55,181 nucleotides of DNA from an uncultured Lachnospiraceae bacterium (GTDB taxonomy: Bacteria > Bacillota > Clostridia > Lachnospirales > Lachnospiraceae). The stretch spans positions 1 to 55,181 of the forward strand of contig CANREB010000012.1 in the NCBI GenBank assembly GCA_947629525.1, in the 5' to 3' direction. Shown here in pieces: positions 41,804 to 51,214 of the stretch; the first letter of the stretch is position 1, and each line of letters starts with the position of its first letter. The notes beneath the pieces are model-generated. The model did not search any database. It saw only the letters and a list, made by a program, of their open reading frames with translations, and had not been told where the DNA came from. Position numbers and translations under genes: made by a program.

Positions 41804-43447
41804 ATGAGAATTAATTACAATGTATCATCATTAATAGCAAAAAATGCGTTAAACAACAACGACACAAGGTTATCCGCTTCGATCAAGAAGCTGTCGAGCG
41901 GTTATAAGATCAACAGCGCAAAGGATAATGCCGCAAGCCTTGCTATTGCGCGCAAAATGAATGCCCAGATAAAGAGCCTTAACAGAGCTAATCAGAATGC
42001 GAACGACGGTGTGTCCGTAGTAAATACGGCAGACGGCGCTATGGCTGAGATTCATGATATCCTTCAAAGAATGAATGAGCTGTCCATACAGGCGGCAAAC
42101 GGTACTAATTCAGACTCTGACAGACTGCAGATACAAAAAGAAATAGATCAGCTTGTCGCTGAGGTTGACAGGATTGCCGATACTACACAGTTTAACTCTC
42201 AGAACCTTCTCGACGGAACATTTGCGTATAAAGGATATTCAAATTCTGAGAATATAAGAGTCAAATCATACTCTGACGGCGTTGTGAGCGGTACATATGC
42301 TATGGAAAAAATAGAGTATTATTATTATGATGAATATACGACTTATAATGGTTCCGATGGCAGCGGAGAACATACGGAGAGATTTGCCGTAGAGAGCGTA
42401 GATAAGATCAAGGATTGGCTTATTATGCAGGATGAGATCGATAAAACTCCTACTGATTATGATGATATAAGCGGTATCAAAGGATTTCCTGATGATATAC
42501 AGGTCGAGATAGACGGTGAGGACATTATAATAAAGGGCAAGGATGACTTTGAATTAAAGCTTACTATGAAGGCTTTGGATGAGAAAAGTCTGGATGGGAC
42601 AACTGTGGAAACAGAGACAACTCCGGACATTGAAATTTACCGCTATAAAGATCTGCCTGTAACCTTTAGTGTTAATGGGACGACATATTCATGCAGCATA
42701 AGCGATATAACTACAGAGTATGACGTAACGAGTTCAACTTATGATGTTTATGAGAAGAGCAGCCTTGACAGCTTCAGCGGTCTTAAGGAAGACTTAAAAA
42801 AGGCGGGTCTTGATGTACAGAGTGTAACGGCTGTTACATATGATGCCACAAACGGCGGTTTTGTGGCAATGGTAGAATTAAAAGGCAATCCGACACCGCA
42901 GAAGATATCAATGCAAGTTCCGAATGCGAACGGAAATATTGAGGATTATGCGTACTCCAAGACTATTGCCACTAAGACAAAGTATACTGTGGGGAAAGGA
43001 GACTGGACTACGGATGGGGATAAAGAACGATTGCAGTTTAACCTTACAGGCAAGGGCGCGATGAGAATTCAGGTAGGTCCGAGTGAAGGACAGGTGATCG
43101 CGGTGGAAATTCCCGCTCTTAACGCTATTTACCTCGGCATTGACAATTTTGACCTGACTACAGAGGATAAGGCTACTGAGGCAATAAACATCGTCAGCAA
43201 TGCGATCAACCAGCTTTCGTCTATCCGTGCAAAGATAGGCGCGTATACCAACCGTCTTGAGCGCACCATAACGAACCTCGACACAAGCGAAGAGAATATG
43301 ACAGCGGCATATTCGCGAATTATGGATGTCGATATGGCTGATGAAATGATAGAGTATACAACGATGCAGGTATTGACACAGTCTTCTACGGCAATGCTCG
43401 CGCAGGCGAACGAAAGACCTCAGCAGGTATTACAGCTTATACAATAA
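41804..43447 (+). CDS. Flagellin
   Basis: A 547-residue filament protein. The conserved N-terminal D0/D1 region (MRINYNVSSLIAKNALNNND, LSSGYKINSAKDNAASLAIA, ELSIQAANGTNSDSDR) and C-terminal D1/D0 region (GAYTNRLERTITNLDTSEEN, SRIMDVDMADEMIEY, LQLIQ) are intact. Between them, residues about 145-430 form a variable, tyrosine- and acid-rich surface domain longer than in a minimal flagellin. GGAGG lies about 8 nt before the ATG. It is cotranscribed with the large FliK-like gene; the FliS-like gene follows 28 nt later. Secreted through the flagellar export apparatus. Confidence 0.96.
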   Translation: MRINYNVSSLIAKNALNNNDTRLSASIKKLSSGYKINSAKDNAASLAIARKMNAQIKSLNRANQNANDGVSVVNTADGAMAEIHDILQRMNELSIQAANGTNSDSDRLQIQKEIDQLVAEVDRIADTTQFNSQNLLDGTFAYKGYSNSENIRVKSYSDGVVSGTYAMEKIEYYYYDEYTTYNGSDGSGEHTERFAVESVDKIKDWLIMQDEIDKTPTDYDDISGIKGFPDDIQVEIDGEDIIIKGKDDFELKLTMKALDEKSLDGTTVETETTPDIEIYRYKDLPVTFSVNGTTYSCSISDITTEYDVTSSTYDVYEKSSLDSFSGLKEDLKKAGLDVQSVTAVTYDATNGGFVAMVELKGNPTPQKISMQVPNANGNIEDYAYSKTIATKTKYTVGKGDWTTDGDKERLQFNLTGKGAMRIQVGPSEGQVIAVEIPALNAIYLGIDNFDLTTEDKATEAINIVSNAINQLSSIRAKIGAYTNRLERTITNLDTSEENMTAAYSRIMDVDMADEMIEYTTMQVLTQSSTAMLAQANERPQQVLQLIQ

Positions 43448-43475
43448 TTGGCATTATGAAAGGTTGTGTGTTTAA

Positions 43476-43952
43476 GTGACAGGCGAGAAAAAACAAATGT
43501 TCACAAGGCGTATTACACAGGCAAACCGGACACAGCTTGTTGTAGTATCGTATGATATTTTTCTGGAGCATTTAGATGACGCGGCAAATGCGCATAATGA
43601 CGGCAATACGGAGGAATTTACCAAGAGCATACAGATGGCGAGGGAGTGCATCCTGCAGATGCGCTCCGCTCTTGACTTTCAATATGAGTTGTCAAAAAAT
43701 CTGTTTTCTTTATATAATTTTGCCGACAGAGAGCTTGCGGGAGATATGTTCGGCAATAAGGCAGACAACCTGGATGCTTTGCGGCAGATGTTTAAAAAAC
43801 TTCGCGATGCGTATGATACTGTAAGCAAGGATGACACATCCGAACCGCTGATGGATAATATACAGGATGTATACGCAGGATTTACTTACGGCAGGAACGA
43901 TATAAATGAAAACCTCATAGATTATGGCGAAGAGAGAGGTTTCCGCGTATAG
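43476..43952 (+). CDS. FliS-like flagellar export chaperone
   Basis: A 158-residue helical protein with FliS-like layout: MFTRRITQANRTQLVVVSYD then IFLEHLDDAANAHNDGN, and a four-helix core with LQMRSALDFQYELSKNLFSL and YNFADRELAGDM. FliS binds the flagellin C terminus and prevents early polymerisation; its position right after flagellin fits. The start is GTG 43476 with AAAGGT about 12 nt upstream. It is longer than typical FliS by about 25 residues at the C terminus. Its last 38 nt overlap the convergent DUF2508 gene. Confidence 0.8.
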   Translation: MTGEKKQMFTRRITQANRTQLVVVSYDIFLEHLDDAANAHNDGNTEEFTKSIQMARECILQMRSALDFQYELSKNLFSLYNFADRELAGDMFGNKADNLDALRQMFKKLRDAYDTVSKDDTSEPLMDNIQDVYAGFTYGRNDINENLIDYGEERGFRV

Positions 43953-44271
43953 GACAAAGTTGTGATACAAGCTCATGCTCGGCATACTGGCGGCTTTCCT
44001 GTGCCCCATGGTTCTGCATCAGTTCCGCTTGCTGCAGGAGAAAGCGGTAACGCTTTAACGCGGAATTGACTTCATATATATAACAGTCTATGAGGTCGGG
44101 GTCCGTGACGTTGTCAAAGCCGCTGTATGCGATTTCAAGGGCATACTGAGTCTTTTCGATATCAGCCAAAAGCATATCGCGAGGAGTAAGTAATGTTTTA
44201 GTTGTCTTATCGGAGGCATTGCTCGATGAAGAAGATTTTAAAAATCTCTTTAGACTGAAATATGTTTTCAT
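43915..44271 (-). CDS. DUF2508 family protein (YaaL-like)
   Basis: A 118-residue soluble, helical protein. The conserved block is TPRDMLLADIEKTQYALEIA, FDNVTDPDLIDCYIYEVNSA and LKRYRFLLQQAEL, typical of the DUF2508/YaaL family found in Firmicutes. The function is unknown. The start (MKTYFSLKRFL) has AAAGGA upstream. Its 3' end overlaps fliS by 38 nt in the opposite direction. Confidence 0.85.
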   Translation of the reverse strand: MKTYFSLKRFLKSSSSSNASDKTTKTLLTPRDMLLADIEKTQYALEIAYSGFDNVTDPDLIDCYIYEVNSALKRYRFLLQQAELMQNHGAQESRQYAEHELVSQLCPIRGNLSLRHNL

Positions 44272-44444
44272 AGGGCTGTCCTTTCTTGGGTTAATAACTC
44301 ACAATTTATCCATTTGAAATATTATAGGCGGACAGATAAGGATTTATTCGCAAAAAAATTTACAAAAATTTTAAATATAATGTCTACTTGAATTGGTAAA
44401 AATTTACAAATTAAAAATGTTTGTACAAATTTTTACATTTCGAG

Positions 44445-44472
44445 TGGACATTATTTTTTTGATTGCTATAAT
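44445..44472 (+). promoter_or_regulatory. Sigma-A-like promoter of the Tad pilus operon
   Basis: TGGACA (44445-44450) and TATAAT (44467-44472), 16-nt spacer, 87 nt before the first tad gene. The upstream 44340-44440 is AT-rich with repeated ATTTACAAA / TTTGTACAAATTT elements that could be a regulator site (inference). The rest of 44272-44558 holds no gene. Confidence 0.5.
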
Positions 44473-44558
44473 CATATTTAATTCTTTGGTCTAAGAATTC
44501 AGGTCGGCATCCGGCGATTTTTCGAAAAATTAAAAATATATGAGAAAGAAGGTGAAAG

Positions 44559-45059
44559 ATGACCATACTGATAGGCATATTGATCATTACGGCAATTACA
44601 GATTTATGCTGCTGTAAAATACCAAATTTTTGCATTGCGGCAGGGATGACGGGAGGGCTTATTATGACATTTGCGTCATATTCGTTTGGCGGGCTCTGGC
44701 AGGCAATAGTACAGGTGATTGCAGTTTTCTGCGTTTTTTATCCGCTCTATATGATAGGAGGACTGGGAGCGGGGGACGTCAAGCTTTTTATGATGATATC
44801 CTGCTGGGTGCGCAGGGACAGGCTTATCAGCTGTCTGCTTGTCATAATGTTGATCGCAGGCATGATATCAGCCGCAAAGATGATATTATTCAGGGAGAGC
44901 AGAGAACGCCTTTATTATCTTGGCAGATACATTAAAAAGGCGGCGCTCACTGGCACATTTGATGAGTACATGACATGCACTGCGGATAAGAAAAGCATAA
45001 TAAGGCTGTCTGTTCCCACACTTGCGGGTGTAGCGCTTATGTATTTAGGAGTTTACTAA
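44559..45059 (+). CDS. Prepilin peptidase (A24A family, TadV/CpaA-like)
   Basis: A 166-residue membrane aspartic protease that processes Flp-type prepilins. The two catalytic aspartates are in ITDLCCCKIPN (near residue 14) and GGLGAGDVKLF (about 72). It lacks the N-methylation domain of PilD, as is usual for the short CpaA/TadV form. GAAGGTGAAAG precedes the ATG. It is the first gene of the tad operon; a second, shorter peptidase lies at 52096. TadZ follows 20 nt later. Confidence 0.9.
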   Translation: MTILIGILIITAITDLCCCKIPNFCIAAGMTGGLIMTFASYSFGGLWQAIVQVIAVFCVFYPLYMIGGLGAGDVKLFMMISCWVRRDRLISCLLVIMLIAGMISAAKMILFRESRERLYYLGRYIKKAALTGTFDEYMTCTADKKSIIRLSVPTLAGVALMYLGVY

Positions 45060-45079
45060 AATTAAAATATGGAGGAAAT

Positions 45080-46087
45080 ATGAAAGAAAGACAACTGGCA
45101 ATATGTGATAAAGACGAACTTTATCTGGAACGAATACAATCCTATCTGTTAAAAAAACGTCCTGCGGGATATGAAATACTTGTATTCAGCGCAGTAAAGC
45201 AGGCTGTAGAGGCGAGTAAGGAGGATTGTTTTGAAATACTTCTTGTAGGAGAGAACACATATGACGATAATGTCACAAATATAAACGCTATGAAGACTTT
45301 CATTCTTCAGGAGAATGGGCAAAGCGGTATCAGGGGATATACTTTCATTTCCAAATACCAGTCTATGGACAGTATGATAGGGCAGGTATTGGATGAATTT
45401 GCGCTTGATGAGGGCTGTGCGAGCGCGGCAAGGCGCTGCACTACAGGAGCAAAGCTTATAAGCTTTTATTCCCCTGACAGACATTGCGGTCAGACTGCTG
45501 CGTCATTGTGTGCGGGTGGGATTTTGGCTGACTCGGGGAAAAAGGTCTTATATATCAGCTTGTCGCCGTTTTCGGGATTTGAAGAGCTTTTAGGAATCAG
45601 ATATGAGTCGGATATAACAGATTTTATGTATTTCGTCATTAAACAGTCCGATAAGCTGGCACATAAGCTTGAAAGCATAAAGCGTACGATAGGCAGGGTA
45701 GATTATCTGCCCCCTGCGCTTGACTTTGCGGATTTGGCGGACATAAGCGGCAAAGACTGGAAAAAAGCATTTGATACGTTACTGTGCGAGAGTGGATATA
45801 CATATGTCGTAGTTGACCTGACAGAGTGCTGTAAAGGTTTTTACCACATACTTGATATAAGTGACAGAATATATATCCCGCACAATTCCAAATGGGATTT
45901 TTCACAGGCGGCACTGGATCAGTTTAAAAATCTTCTGCTCTCAAAAGAATATGGAAAAATCATTGAAAAAATAAAAGTATTTGACCTGTGCGGCGGCTGG
46001 GAGCGATGCATGCAAGTGCCCGAGAACCTTTCCGTGTCGCCGTTAGGAATATATATGAAAGGTGTTATGAATGAAAATGGCGACTGA
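45080..46087 (+). CDS. TadZ/CpaE-like pilus localisation ATPase with degenerate P-loop
   Basis: A 335-residue protein with a receiver-like N-terminal domain (residues about 4-115: LAICDKDELYLERIQSYLL, EILLVGENTY) and a ParA/MinD-like domain. The P-loop region reads ISFYSPDRHCGQTAASLCAG, where the usual lysine is Gln. VLYISLSPFSGF replaces the normal ADLD region and YTYVVVDLTECC is the Walker B-like strand. In Tad systems this protein sets the site of pilus assembly. It overlaps tadA by 17 nt. The missing lysine suggests weak or no ATP turnover, as known in some TadZ proteins. Confidence 0.82.
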   Translation: MKERQLAICDKDELYLERIQSYLLKKRPAGYEILVFSAVKQAVEASKEDCFEILLVGENTYDDNVTNINAMKTFILQENGQSGIRGYTFISKYQSMDSMIGQVLDEFALDEGCASAARRCTTGAKLISFYSPDRHCGQTAASLCAGGILADSGKKVLYISLSPFSGFEELLGIRYESDITDFMYFVIKQSDKLAHKLESIKRTIGRVDYLPPALDFADLADISGKDWKKAFDTLLCESGYTYVVVDLTECCKGFYHILDISDRIYIPHNSKWDFSQAALDQFKNLLLSKEYGKIIEKIKVFDLCGGWERCMQVPENLSVSPLGIYMKGVMNENGD

Positions 46088-47375
46088 CAGCAGATACGAA
46101 AAATGCAGACAGGAAATATGGAATACACTGAAAGAAAAGATCGATCTGTCGCGTGATGTGACAGACGAAGAAGTCAGTACCATGATCGATGATATTGTCA
46201 CGGGTATTGGCAGGAAGTATGCGCTGTCATTGGAAGAGCGCCGGAATTTAAGTCAAAGTGTATTCCATTCTGTAAGAAAAATGGATGTGATACAGGAGCT
46301 TATCGATTCGGAAGAAGTCACGGAAATAATGATAAACGGAACCGACAATATTTTTATTGAAAAAGCGGGCGCATTATACGAATGGGATAAGACGTTTGAC
46401 ACTAAGGAAAAGCTTGAGGATGTCATACAGCAGATAGTGGCAAGGTGCAACAGAGCTGTAAACGAAGCTTCGCCTATAGCGGATGCGAGGCTTGATAACG
46501 GAGCGCGTGTGAATATCGTGCTATCGCCTGTCGCATTGAACGGACCTATAGTTACGATAAGACGTTTCCCCGAGCATCCTGTTTCGATGGATGATCTGCT
46601 CAGGTTTGAGTCTGTCACTAAGGAAGCGGCAGATGATCTGAAGAAACTTGTGCAGGCAGGATACAATATTCTGATAAGCGGCGGTACAGGTTCGGGAAAG
46701 ACGACATTTTTAAATGTTATGTCAGGTTTTATACCAAAGGACGAGCGCGTTATCACCATTGAGGATTCCGCAGAGCTGCAGATACAGGGAATACCGAATT
46801 TGGTAAGGCTGGAAACAAGGAATGCCAACGCGGAAGGTGTTAAAGCAATAACTATAAGGGATCTGATAAAATCTTCGCTTAGAATGCGTCCTGACAGAAT
46901 AATCGTCGGCGAGGTACGCGGAAGCGAAGCGATAGATATGCTTCAGGCACTTAACACAGGACATGACGGGTCACTGAGCACCGCACATGCAAATTCAGCA
47001 AGGGATCTGCTGAGCAGGATAGAAACGATGGTGCTTATGGGAATGGATCTGCCGCTTGAAGCCATAAAACGCCAGATTGCGTCAGGGGTGGATATCATCG
47101 TGCACTTAGGGAGATTAAGGGATAAATCGCGCCGTGTATTGGAGATAACAGAGGTACTTGGTTTTTTGGACGGCGATATAGCCATAAAGCCGTTATACCA
47201 ATTCAAAGAATTTGGTGAAGAAAAAGGCAGAGTACAAGGTAAATTGTGTCCTGTCGGCGAACTTACGCATATGGATAAGCTTGCGGCGGCGGGTATTGTA
47301 TGGCGAAAGGAGGTGATAGCTGATGAGGCTGAAAAAGCAGATACCAAAGAAGAGCAGACTGCCACCTGCCGTTAA
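46071..47375 (+). CDS. CpaF/TadA family pilus secretion ATPase
   Basis: A 434-residue hexameric ATPase that powers Tad pilus extension. Walker A ISGGTGSGKTT (about residue 203), Asp box VITIEDSAELQI, Walker B-like RPDRIIVGEVRGSEAIDML and the His box STAHANSARD are all present. The N-terminal part (VTEIMINGTDNIFIEKAG) is the usual CpaF linker domain. Start ATG 46071 lies inside tadZ, with AAAGG upstream. Its end overlaps tadB by 53 nt. It is the only secretion ATPase in the locus. Confidence 0.95.
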   Translation: MKMATDSRYEKCRQEIWNTLKEKIDLSRDVTDEEVSTMIDDIVTGIGRKYALSLEERRNLSQSVFHSVRKMDVIQELIDSEEVTEIMINGTDNIFIEKAGALYEWDKTFDTKEKLEDVIQQIVARCNRAVNEASPIADARLDNGARVNIVLSPVALNGPIVTIRRFPEHPVSMDDLLRFESVTKEAADDLKKLVQAGYNILISGGTGSGKTTFLNVMSGFIPKDERVITIEDSAELQIQGIPNLVRLETRNANAEGVKAITIRDLIKSSLRMRPDRIIVGEVRGSEAIDMLQALNTGHDGSLSTAHANSARDLLSRIETMVLMGMDLPLEAIKRQIASGVDIIVHLGRLRDKSRRVLEITEVLGFLDGDIAIKPLYQFKEFGEEKGRVQGKLCPVGELTHMDKLAAAGIVWRKEVIADEAEKADTKEEQTATCR

Positions 47376-48108
47376 TTACAATACATATACTCTTAACTGC
47401 AGGGAATGGACAGAGCATATTATTGTTTCTGTGTTGTTTGGCGCATTGATAAGCAGATTGTTTTATGACAGTTATGTCGCTTTTTTGGCGGTAATACCTT
47501 TGATAGCGGTGACGCTTGGGAGTAAAAAAGAGAAGTTATGCAAAAAGCGCAAAAGGGAACTGGAAATAGAATTTAAAGATACGATATTAAGCGTTTCATC
47601 AAATATTCAGGCAGGCTACAGTGTGGAAAACGCGTTTAAGGAAGCTTATCGTGAGACAGCCGGTCTTTACGGGGAACATTCCGTAATGGCTGTGGAGCTG
47701 CGGTTTATGTTCAGAAAACTTGAAAACAATGAGCAGCTTGAAGATATTTTAACAGATCTTGCCAAACGCAGCGGTGTCAATGATATAAGGGATTTTGCCG
47801 ATGTATTTCAAATCGTAAAAAGAAGCGGCGGAGATTTAAGAGGAATAATAGCGAATACGGCATCGATAATCGATGATAAGCAGGAGGTAAGAAGGGAGAT
47901 AGAAACAATTATAAGCGACAGGAAATTTGAGCAGTTGATCATGAGATACATTCCGTTTTTTATCATGTTTTATATCTCGCTTACTTCAAGAGGTTATTTT
48001 AACAGTCTTTATCATAATATCTTTGGGTGGATAGTTATGACGGCTGCGCTGATAGTTTATTTTGCCGCATGCAGGATCTCTGACATAATACTTGATATTG
48101 AGGTGTAG
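47323..48108 (+). CDS. TadB-like inner-membrane platform protein (T2SF domain)
   Basis: A 261-residue membrane protein of the type II secretion F family. It has two N-terminal membrane helices, a cytosolic T2SF core (EFKDTILSVSSNIQAGYSVE, KEAYRETAGLY, DVFQIVKRSGGDLRGII) and two C-terminal helices (YIPFFIMFYISLTSRGYF). The start within tadA is fixed by a near-perfect ribosome site, AAAGGAGGTGAT, 4 nt before the ATG at 47323. Works with TadC to anchor the ATPase. Confidence 0.88.
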   Translation: MRLKKQIPKKSRLPPAVNYNTYTLNCREWTEHIIVSVLFGALISRLFYDSYVAFLAVIPLIAVTLGSKKEKLCKKRKRELEIEFKDTILSVSSNIQAGYSVENAFKEAYRETAGLYGEHSVMAVELRFMFRKLENNEQLEDILTDLAKRSGVNDIRDFADVFQIVKRSGGDLRGIIANTASIIDDKQEVRREIETIISDRKFEQLIMRYIPFFIMFYISLTSRGYFNSLYHNIFGWIVMTAALIVYFAACRISDIILDIEV

Positions 48109-48129
48109 AAGTTGAAGAAAGGAACTGTT

Positions 48130-49434
48130 ATGAATAAAAAATTATCTGAGAGGTTATATAAAAACCGCGCGGTAAGGGATGCGATCCGGACATTGGATCC
48201 GACAGGCAACACTGACAGGCAGCATAAAGAATACGTTGATAAAAAACTTACGCTTATCGGAACAGTCATAGCTGTCGGTATAGTTTTGACAGTTATTCTT
48301 TGGATAAAGGATTGCTCAGAAACAAGAATTGCTGACAATAAACTGTACAGGAACAAATACGGAAGCGGTTCAAAGCAGGTAGACCTTATCGCGTCAAATG
48401 ACGATAAAGAGTTTCAGGTTTCTTTGGAAGTCAGAGAAAAGCAGTACAGTATTGACGAGCTGAATGTACTGGCAGAGGAGTTTATTCCTGTTCTTGAAGA
48501 CAGTATGCTTGGAATCAACAGCAGCCCTGACAGGGTAGAGTATGACTTAAATTTTATAAACAGTATAGATGGATATCCGTTTAATGTAGAGTGGCGGACA
48601 GACAGCGAGTATATAGGTTATGACGGGGAGCTTGTTCAGGAAGAGATAACGTCGCCCGTGCTTGTGGAGATCACCGCGGTGATAAGGTGCGGCTCATTTG
48701 AAGTACAGCACATTATGGACTGCTATGTATATCCTAAAGCCGCGAGTGCGGATGAAGAAGAGCAGCTTACGGACATTCTGAAAAATACGGAAGCAGACAG
48801 CCGCGATAAAGAATTTGTAATATTGCCGCAAAAATTAAATAATGAAAACATAAACTGGAGCTATAAAAAAAGATATATGGGGCTGTTTGCTCTGGTTATG
48901 ATCCCTGTTACAGCGATGCTGATATACTACGGCAAAGACAGGGATCTGTACAAACTGCTTGATGAGCGTAAAGAGCAGCTTTTGCTTGATTATCCCGAAA
49001 TAGTAAGCCGTTTTGCGCTTCTTGTGGGAGCAGGGATGACAGTGCCGAACGCATGGAATAAAATAGTCAGCGACTACAAAGTCAAACGAAGCGAAACGGG
49101 AAAAACACGCTATGCCTATGAAGAAATGCTGCTTGCGGCGTATGAAATGGAAAACGGAGTTATGCAGACAAAAGCATATGAACGTTTTGGCAAACGCTGC
49201 AGAGTGCCATGCTATAATAAATTCGCCACTATGCTGTCACAGAATATAAGAAAAGGAACGGCAAATCTTGCCGTTCTGTTAAAAGAGGAAGCAGCAGACG
49301 CTTTTGAAGAAAGAAAACATACGGCAAGAAAACTGGGGGAGAAAGCGGGCACTAAACTGCTCATGCCTATGATGATGCTGTTAGGTATGATCATGGTGAT
49401 CATAATCATACCTGCTTTTAAGGGTTATTTTTAA
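48130..49434 (+). CDS. TadC-like inner-membrane platform protein (T2SF domain) with extracytoplasmic insert
   Basis: About 434 residues. A first membrane helix (TLIGTVIAVGIVLTVILW) is followed by about 180 residues that should face outwards (YSIDELNVLAEEFIPVLEDS, FNVEWRTDSEYIG), then a second helix (MGLFALVMIPVTAMLIYYG), a cytosolic T2SF region (LLDYPEIVSRFALLVGAGMT, YERFGKRCRVPCYNKFATML) and a last helix (MPMMMLLGMIMVIIIIPAF). The N-terminal outside domain is unusual for TadC. ATG 48130 has AAAGGA 6 nt upstream; TTG 48112 after GAGGTG is an alternative. Confidence 0.85.
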   Translation: MNKKLSERLYKNRAVRDAIRTLDPTGNTDRQHKEYVDKKLTLIGTVIAVGIVLTVILWIKDCSETRIADNKLYRNKYGSGSKQVDLIASNDDKEFQVSLEVREKQYSIDELNVLAEEFIPVLEDSMLGINSSPDRVEYDLNFINSIDGYPFNVEWRTDSEYIGYDGELVQEEITSPVLVEITAVIRCGSFEVQHIMDCYVYPKAASADEEEQLTDILKNTEADSRDKEFVILPQKLNNENINWSYKKRYMGLFALVMIPVTAMLIYYGKDRDLYKLLDERKEQLLLDYPEIVSRFALLVGAGMTVPNAWNKIVSDYKVKRSETGKTRYAYEEMLLAAYEMENGVMQTKAYERFGKRCRVPCYNKFATMLSQNIRKGTANLAVLLKEEAADAFEERKHTARKLGEKAGTKLLMPMMMLLGMIMVIIIIPAFKGYF

Positions 49435-49466
49435 AATATTTTTGAAAAGAGGAGAAGGAGTAAATT

Positions 49467-49634
49467 ATGAAAAATTTAAAGAACTTTATCAAAAACGAAG
49501 ACGGAATGGGAACTGTCGAGGTAGTGTTGATACTGGTGGTATTGATCGCGCTTGTCGCCTTGTTTAAAGGTACTATAACAAATGTGCTGAATACGGTGCT
49601 GGAGAAGATCAGGAACAATGCGAACACAATATAA
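49467..49634 (+). CDS. Flp-type (type IVb) pilin subunit
   Basis: A 55-residue prepilin. The leader MKNLKNFIKNEDG is followed by MGTVEVVLILVVLIALVALF; cleavage after the Gly would place Glu at +5, as in Flp pilins, although the usual Tyr at +6 is Val. The rest is a short amphipathic helix (TNVLNTVLEKIRNNANTI). AGAAGGAG lies 6 nt before the ATG. The last 17 nt overlap the next gene. It should be the main pilus subunit processed by the A24 peptidase of this locus. Confidence 0.88.
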   Translation: MKNLKNFIKNEDGMGTVEVVLILVVLIALVALFKGTITNVLNTVLEKIRNNANTI

Positions 49635-51135
49635 AAAACAGGATGGAGCGTATCTTACTGTTTATCTGTCCCTTGTTTTCGGCGTATGCCTGTCGCTGCT
49701 TTTAGTCCTTATTGAAGGCGCTGCGGCAGGCGCCGCAAGGGCGCAGTCAGAGCTTGTCGCCGATTTGGGAATGGACTCTGTTTTTGCCGAATATAACAGG
49801 GAAATATTAAATCAATACGAATTGTTTTTTATCGATTCATCCTATGGAGGAAAACAGGGAGGCACAGGCAAAGTCGAAAGCCATTTAAAGGGTTATATCG
49901 ACAAAAACATAAAACCGGAAAAAGACCTTAATATCATCGACGCGTATACGTTTCTGAAACTGGACAATCCGTATCTTCAGATAGAAGGAGTATCATATGC
50001 AAGCGACGATAACGGCGCTGTCTGGAAATCGCAGGCTGTAGAATATATGAAATCGGTTTACGGCGGCGACATGATTTCCATAGTCAAAGATCATGTTGAC
50101 ACGGTAAAAGGAAACGAACTTACAACAAGGGATGCCGTTGAAGAGATCGCTGCCCAAAAGCAGGAATTTGATGATTTCCTGTCAGGGGCAGAGATATCGG
50201 AGGCTGCAGGCACAGAAAGTGCGGGAAATATAGAAAGTACAGGCGCTGCAGGAAGTACAGGCAGTGAAGAAAGCGTTTCGTATGACACGGTTTCAGGTGT
50301 ATATGACAGTATTGTCGGAAATGGAGTCCTCTCTTTAGTGCTTCCCGAGGCAGGGTCGATATCGGGCAAAACCGTTGACAGTGAGAACTGCTTTTCATCA
50401 CGTATGCAGAGCGGTCTTATAAATAAGGGAACAGGCATCCACAAAGGGGCATACGTGCCGGACGGAATGGATGATGAACTTATATATAATGAGTACCTTA
50501 TGAAATTTTACGGGAATTATACCAATATCAAACCAAACGGGCTGCTCGATTATCAGATAGAATATATTTTGTACGGCGGCGACAGCGATGTGTCAAATTT
50601 AAGGACATGCGCGGAAAGGCTTTTTGCACTGCGTGCCGTATCAAATATGATCTATATTATGCAGGACAAAGGCAAAAAAGCGGAAGTGGAAGCGCTGGCA
50701 ACGGTAATATGTACTCTTCTTGCTGTTCCCGAGGTGGCGCAGATGCTCACGTATGTCATACTTGGTATCTGGGCGCTTGCGGAGACGGTAGTGGATGTGC
50801 GTTCCCTGTTTGACGGCGGCAAAGTCCCTCTTTTAAAAGACAGTGAGGACTGGCATTTAGGACTTACCGATATGCTTGACCTTGATTTGTTTGACAGTGA
50901 TGATGCGTCAAAAGGATTATCATACGAAGACTATCTGAGGATATTCCTTGCACTTACGGATAAAGACCAAAAGACAGTCAGAAGCCTTGATATCACGGAA
51001 ATGGATATACGGCAGACAGACGGCAACGCGGATTTCAGGATAGATATGTGCATTGACTATATGAAAGTAAGTTTCGGCTTTGAAAACGCCGACGGATATG
51101 AATTTGTATTTGACAAAGAAATGTGTTATGAATAA
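49618..51135 (+). CDS. DUF5702 domain protein of the Tad locus (TadG-like)
   Basis: A 505-residue protein anchored by one N-terminal helix (YLTVYLSLVFGVCLSLLLVL) of TadE/TadG style, followed by a large outside domain with a Ser/Gly/Ala-rich linker (about 200-220). A hydrophobic stretch near residue 360 (ALATVICTLLAVPEVAQML) is kept in this family. It starts inside the pilin gene (17-nt overlap). I assign DUF5702 from overall pattern and place in Tad loci; the function is not known beyond a probable minor pilus component. Confidence 0.75.
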   Translation: MRTQYKKQDGAYLTVYLSLVFGVCLSLLLVLIEGAAAGAARAQSELVADLGMDSVFAEYNREILNQYELFFIDSSYGGKQGGTGKVESHLKGYIDKNIKPEKDLNIIDAYTFLKLDNPYLQIEGVSYASDDNGAVWKSQAVEYMKSVYGGDMISIVKDHVDTVKGNELTTRDAVEEIAAQKQEFDDFLSGAEISEAAGTESAGNIESTGAAGSTGSEESVSYDTVSGVYDSIVGNGVLSLVLPEAGSISGKTVDSENCFSSRMQSGLINKGTGIHKGAYVPDGMDDELIYNEYLMKFYGNYTNIKPNGLLDYQIEYILYGGDSDVSNLRTCAERLFALRAVSNMIYIMQDKGKKAEVEALATVICTLLAVPEVAQMLTYVILGIWALAETVVDVRSLFDGGKVPLLKDSEDWHLGLTDMLDLDLFDSDDASKGLSYEDYLRIFLALTDKDQKTVRSLDITEMDIRQTDGNADFRIDMCIDYMKVSFGFENADGYEFVFDKEMCYE

Positions 51136-51214
51136 ACGCGACAAAGGGGTGAAGGGATGTTCTTTTTGATGTGCAATATAGTTTTCGCCAAAGAATGATA
51201 TGAAAGGAGGCGCC

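Noticed and set aside
46253..46828. 191-codon minus-strand ORF inside the tadA ATPase gene
   Set aside because: Shadow frame; tadA is clearly real, and the opposite ORF has no recognisable motif or ribosome site.
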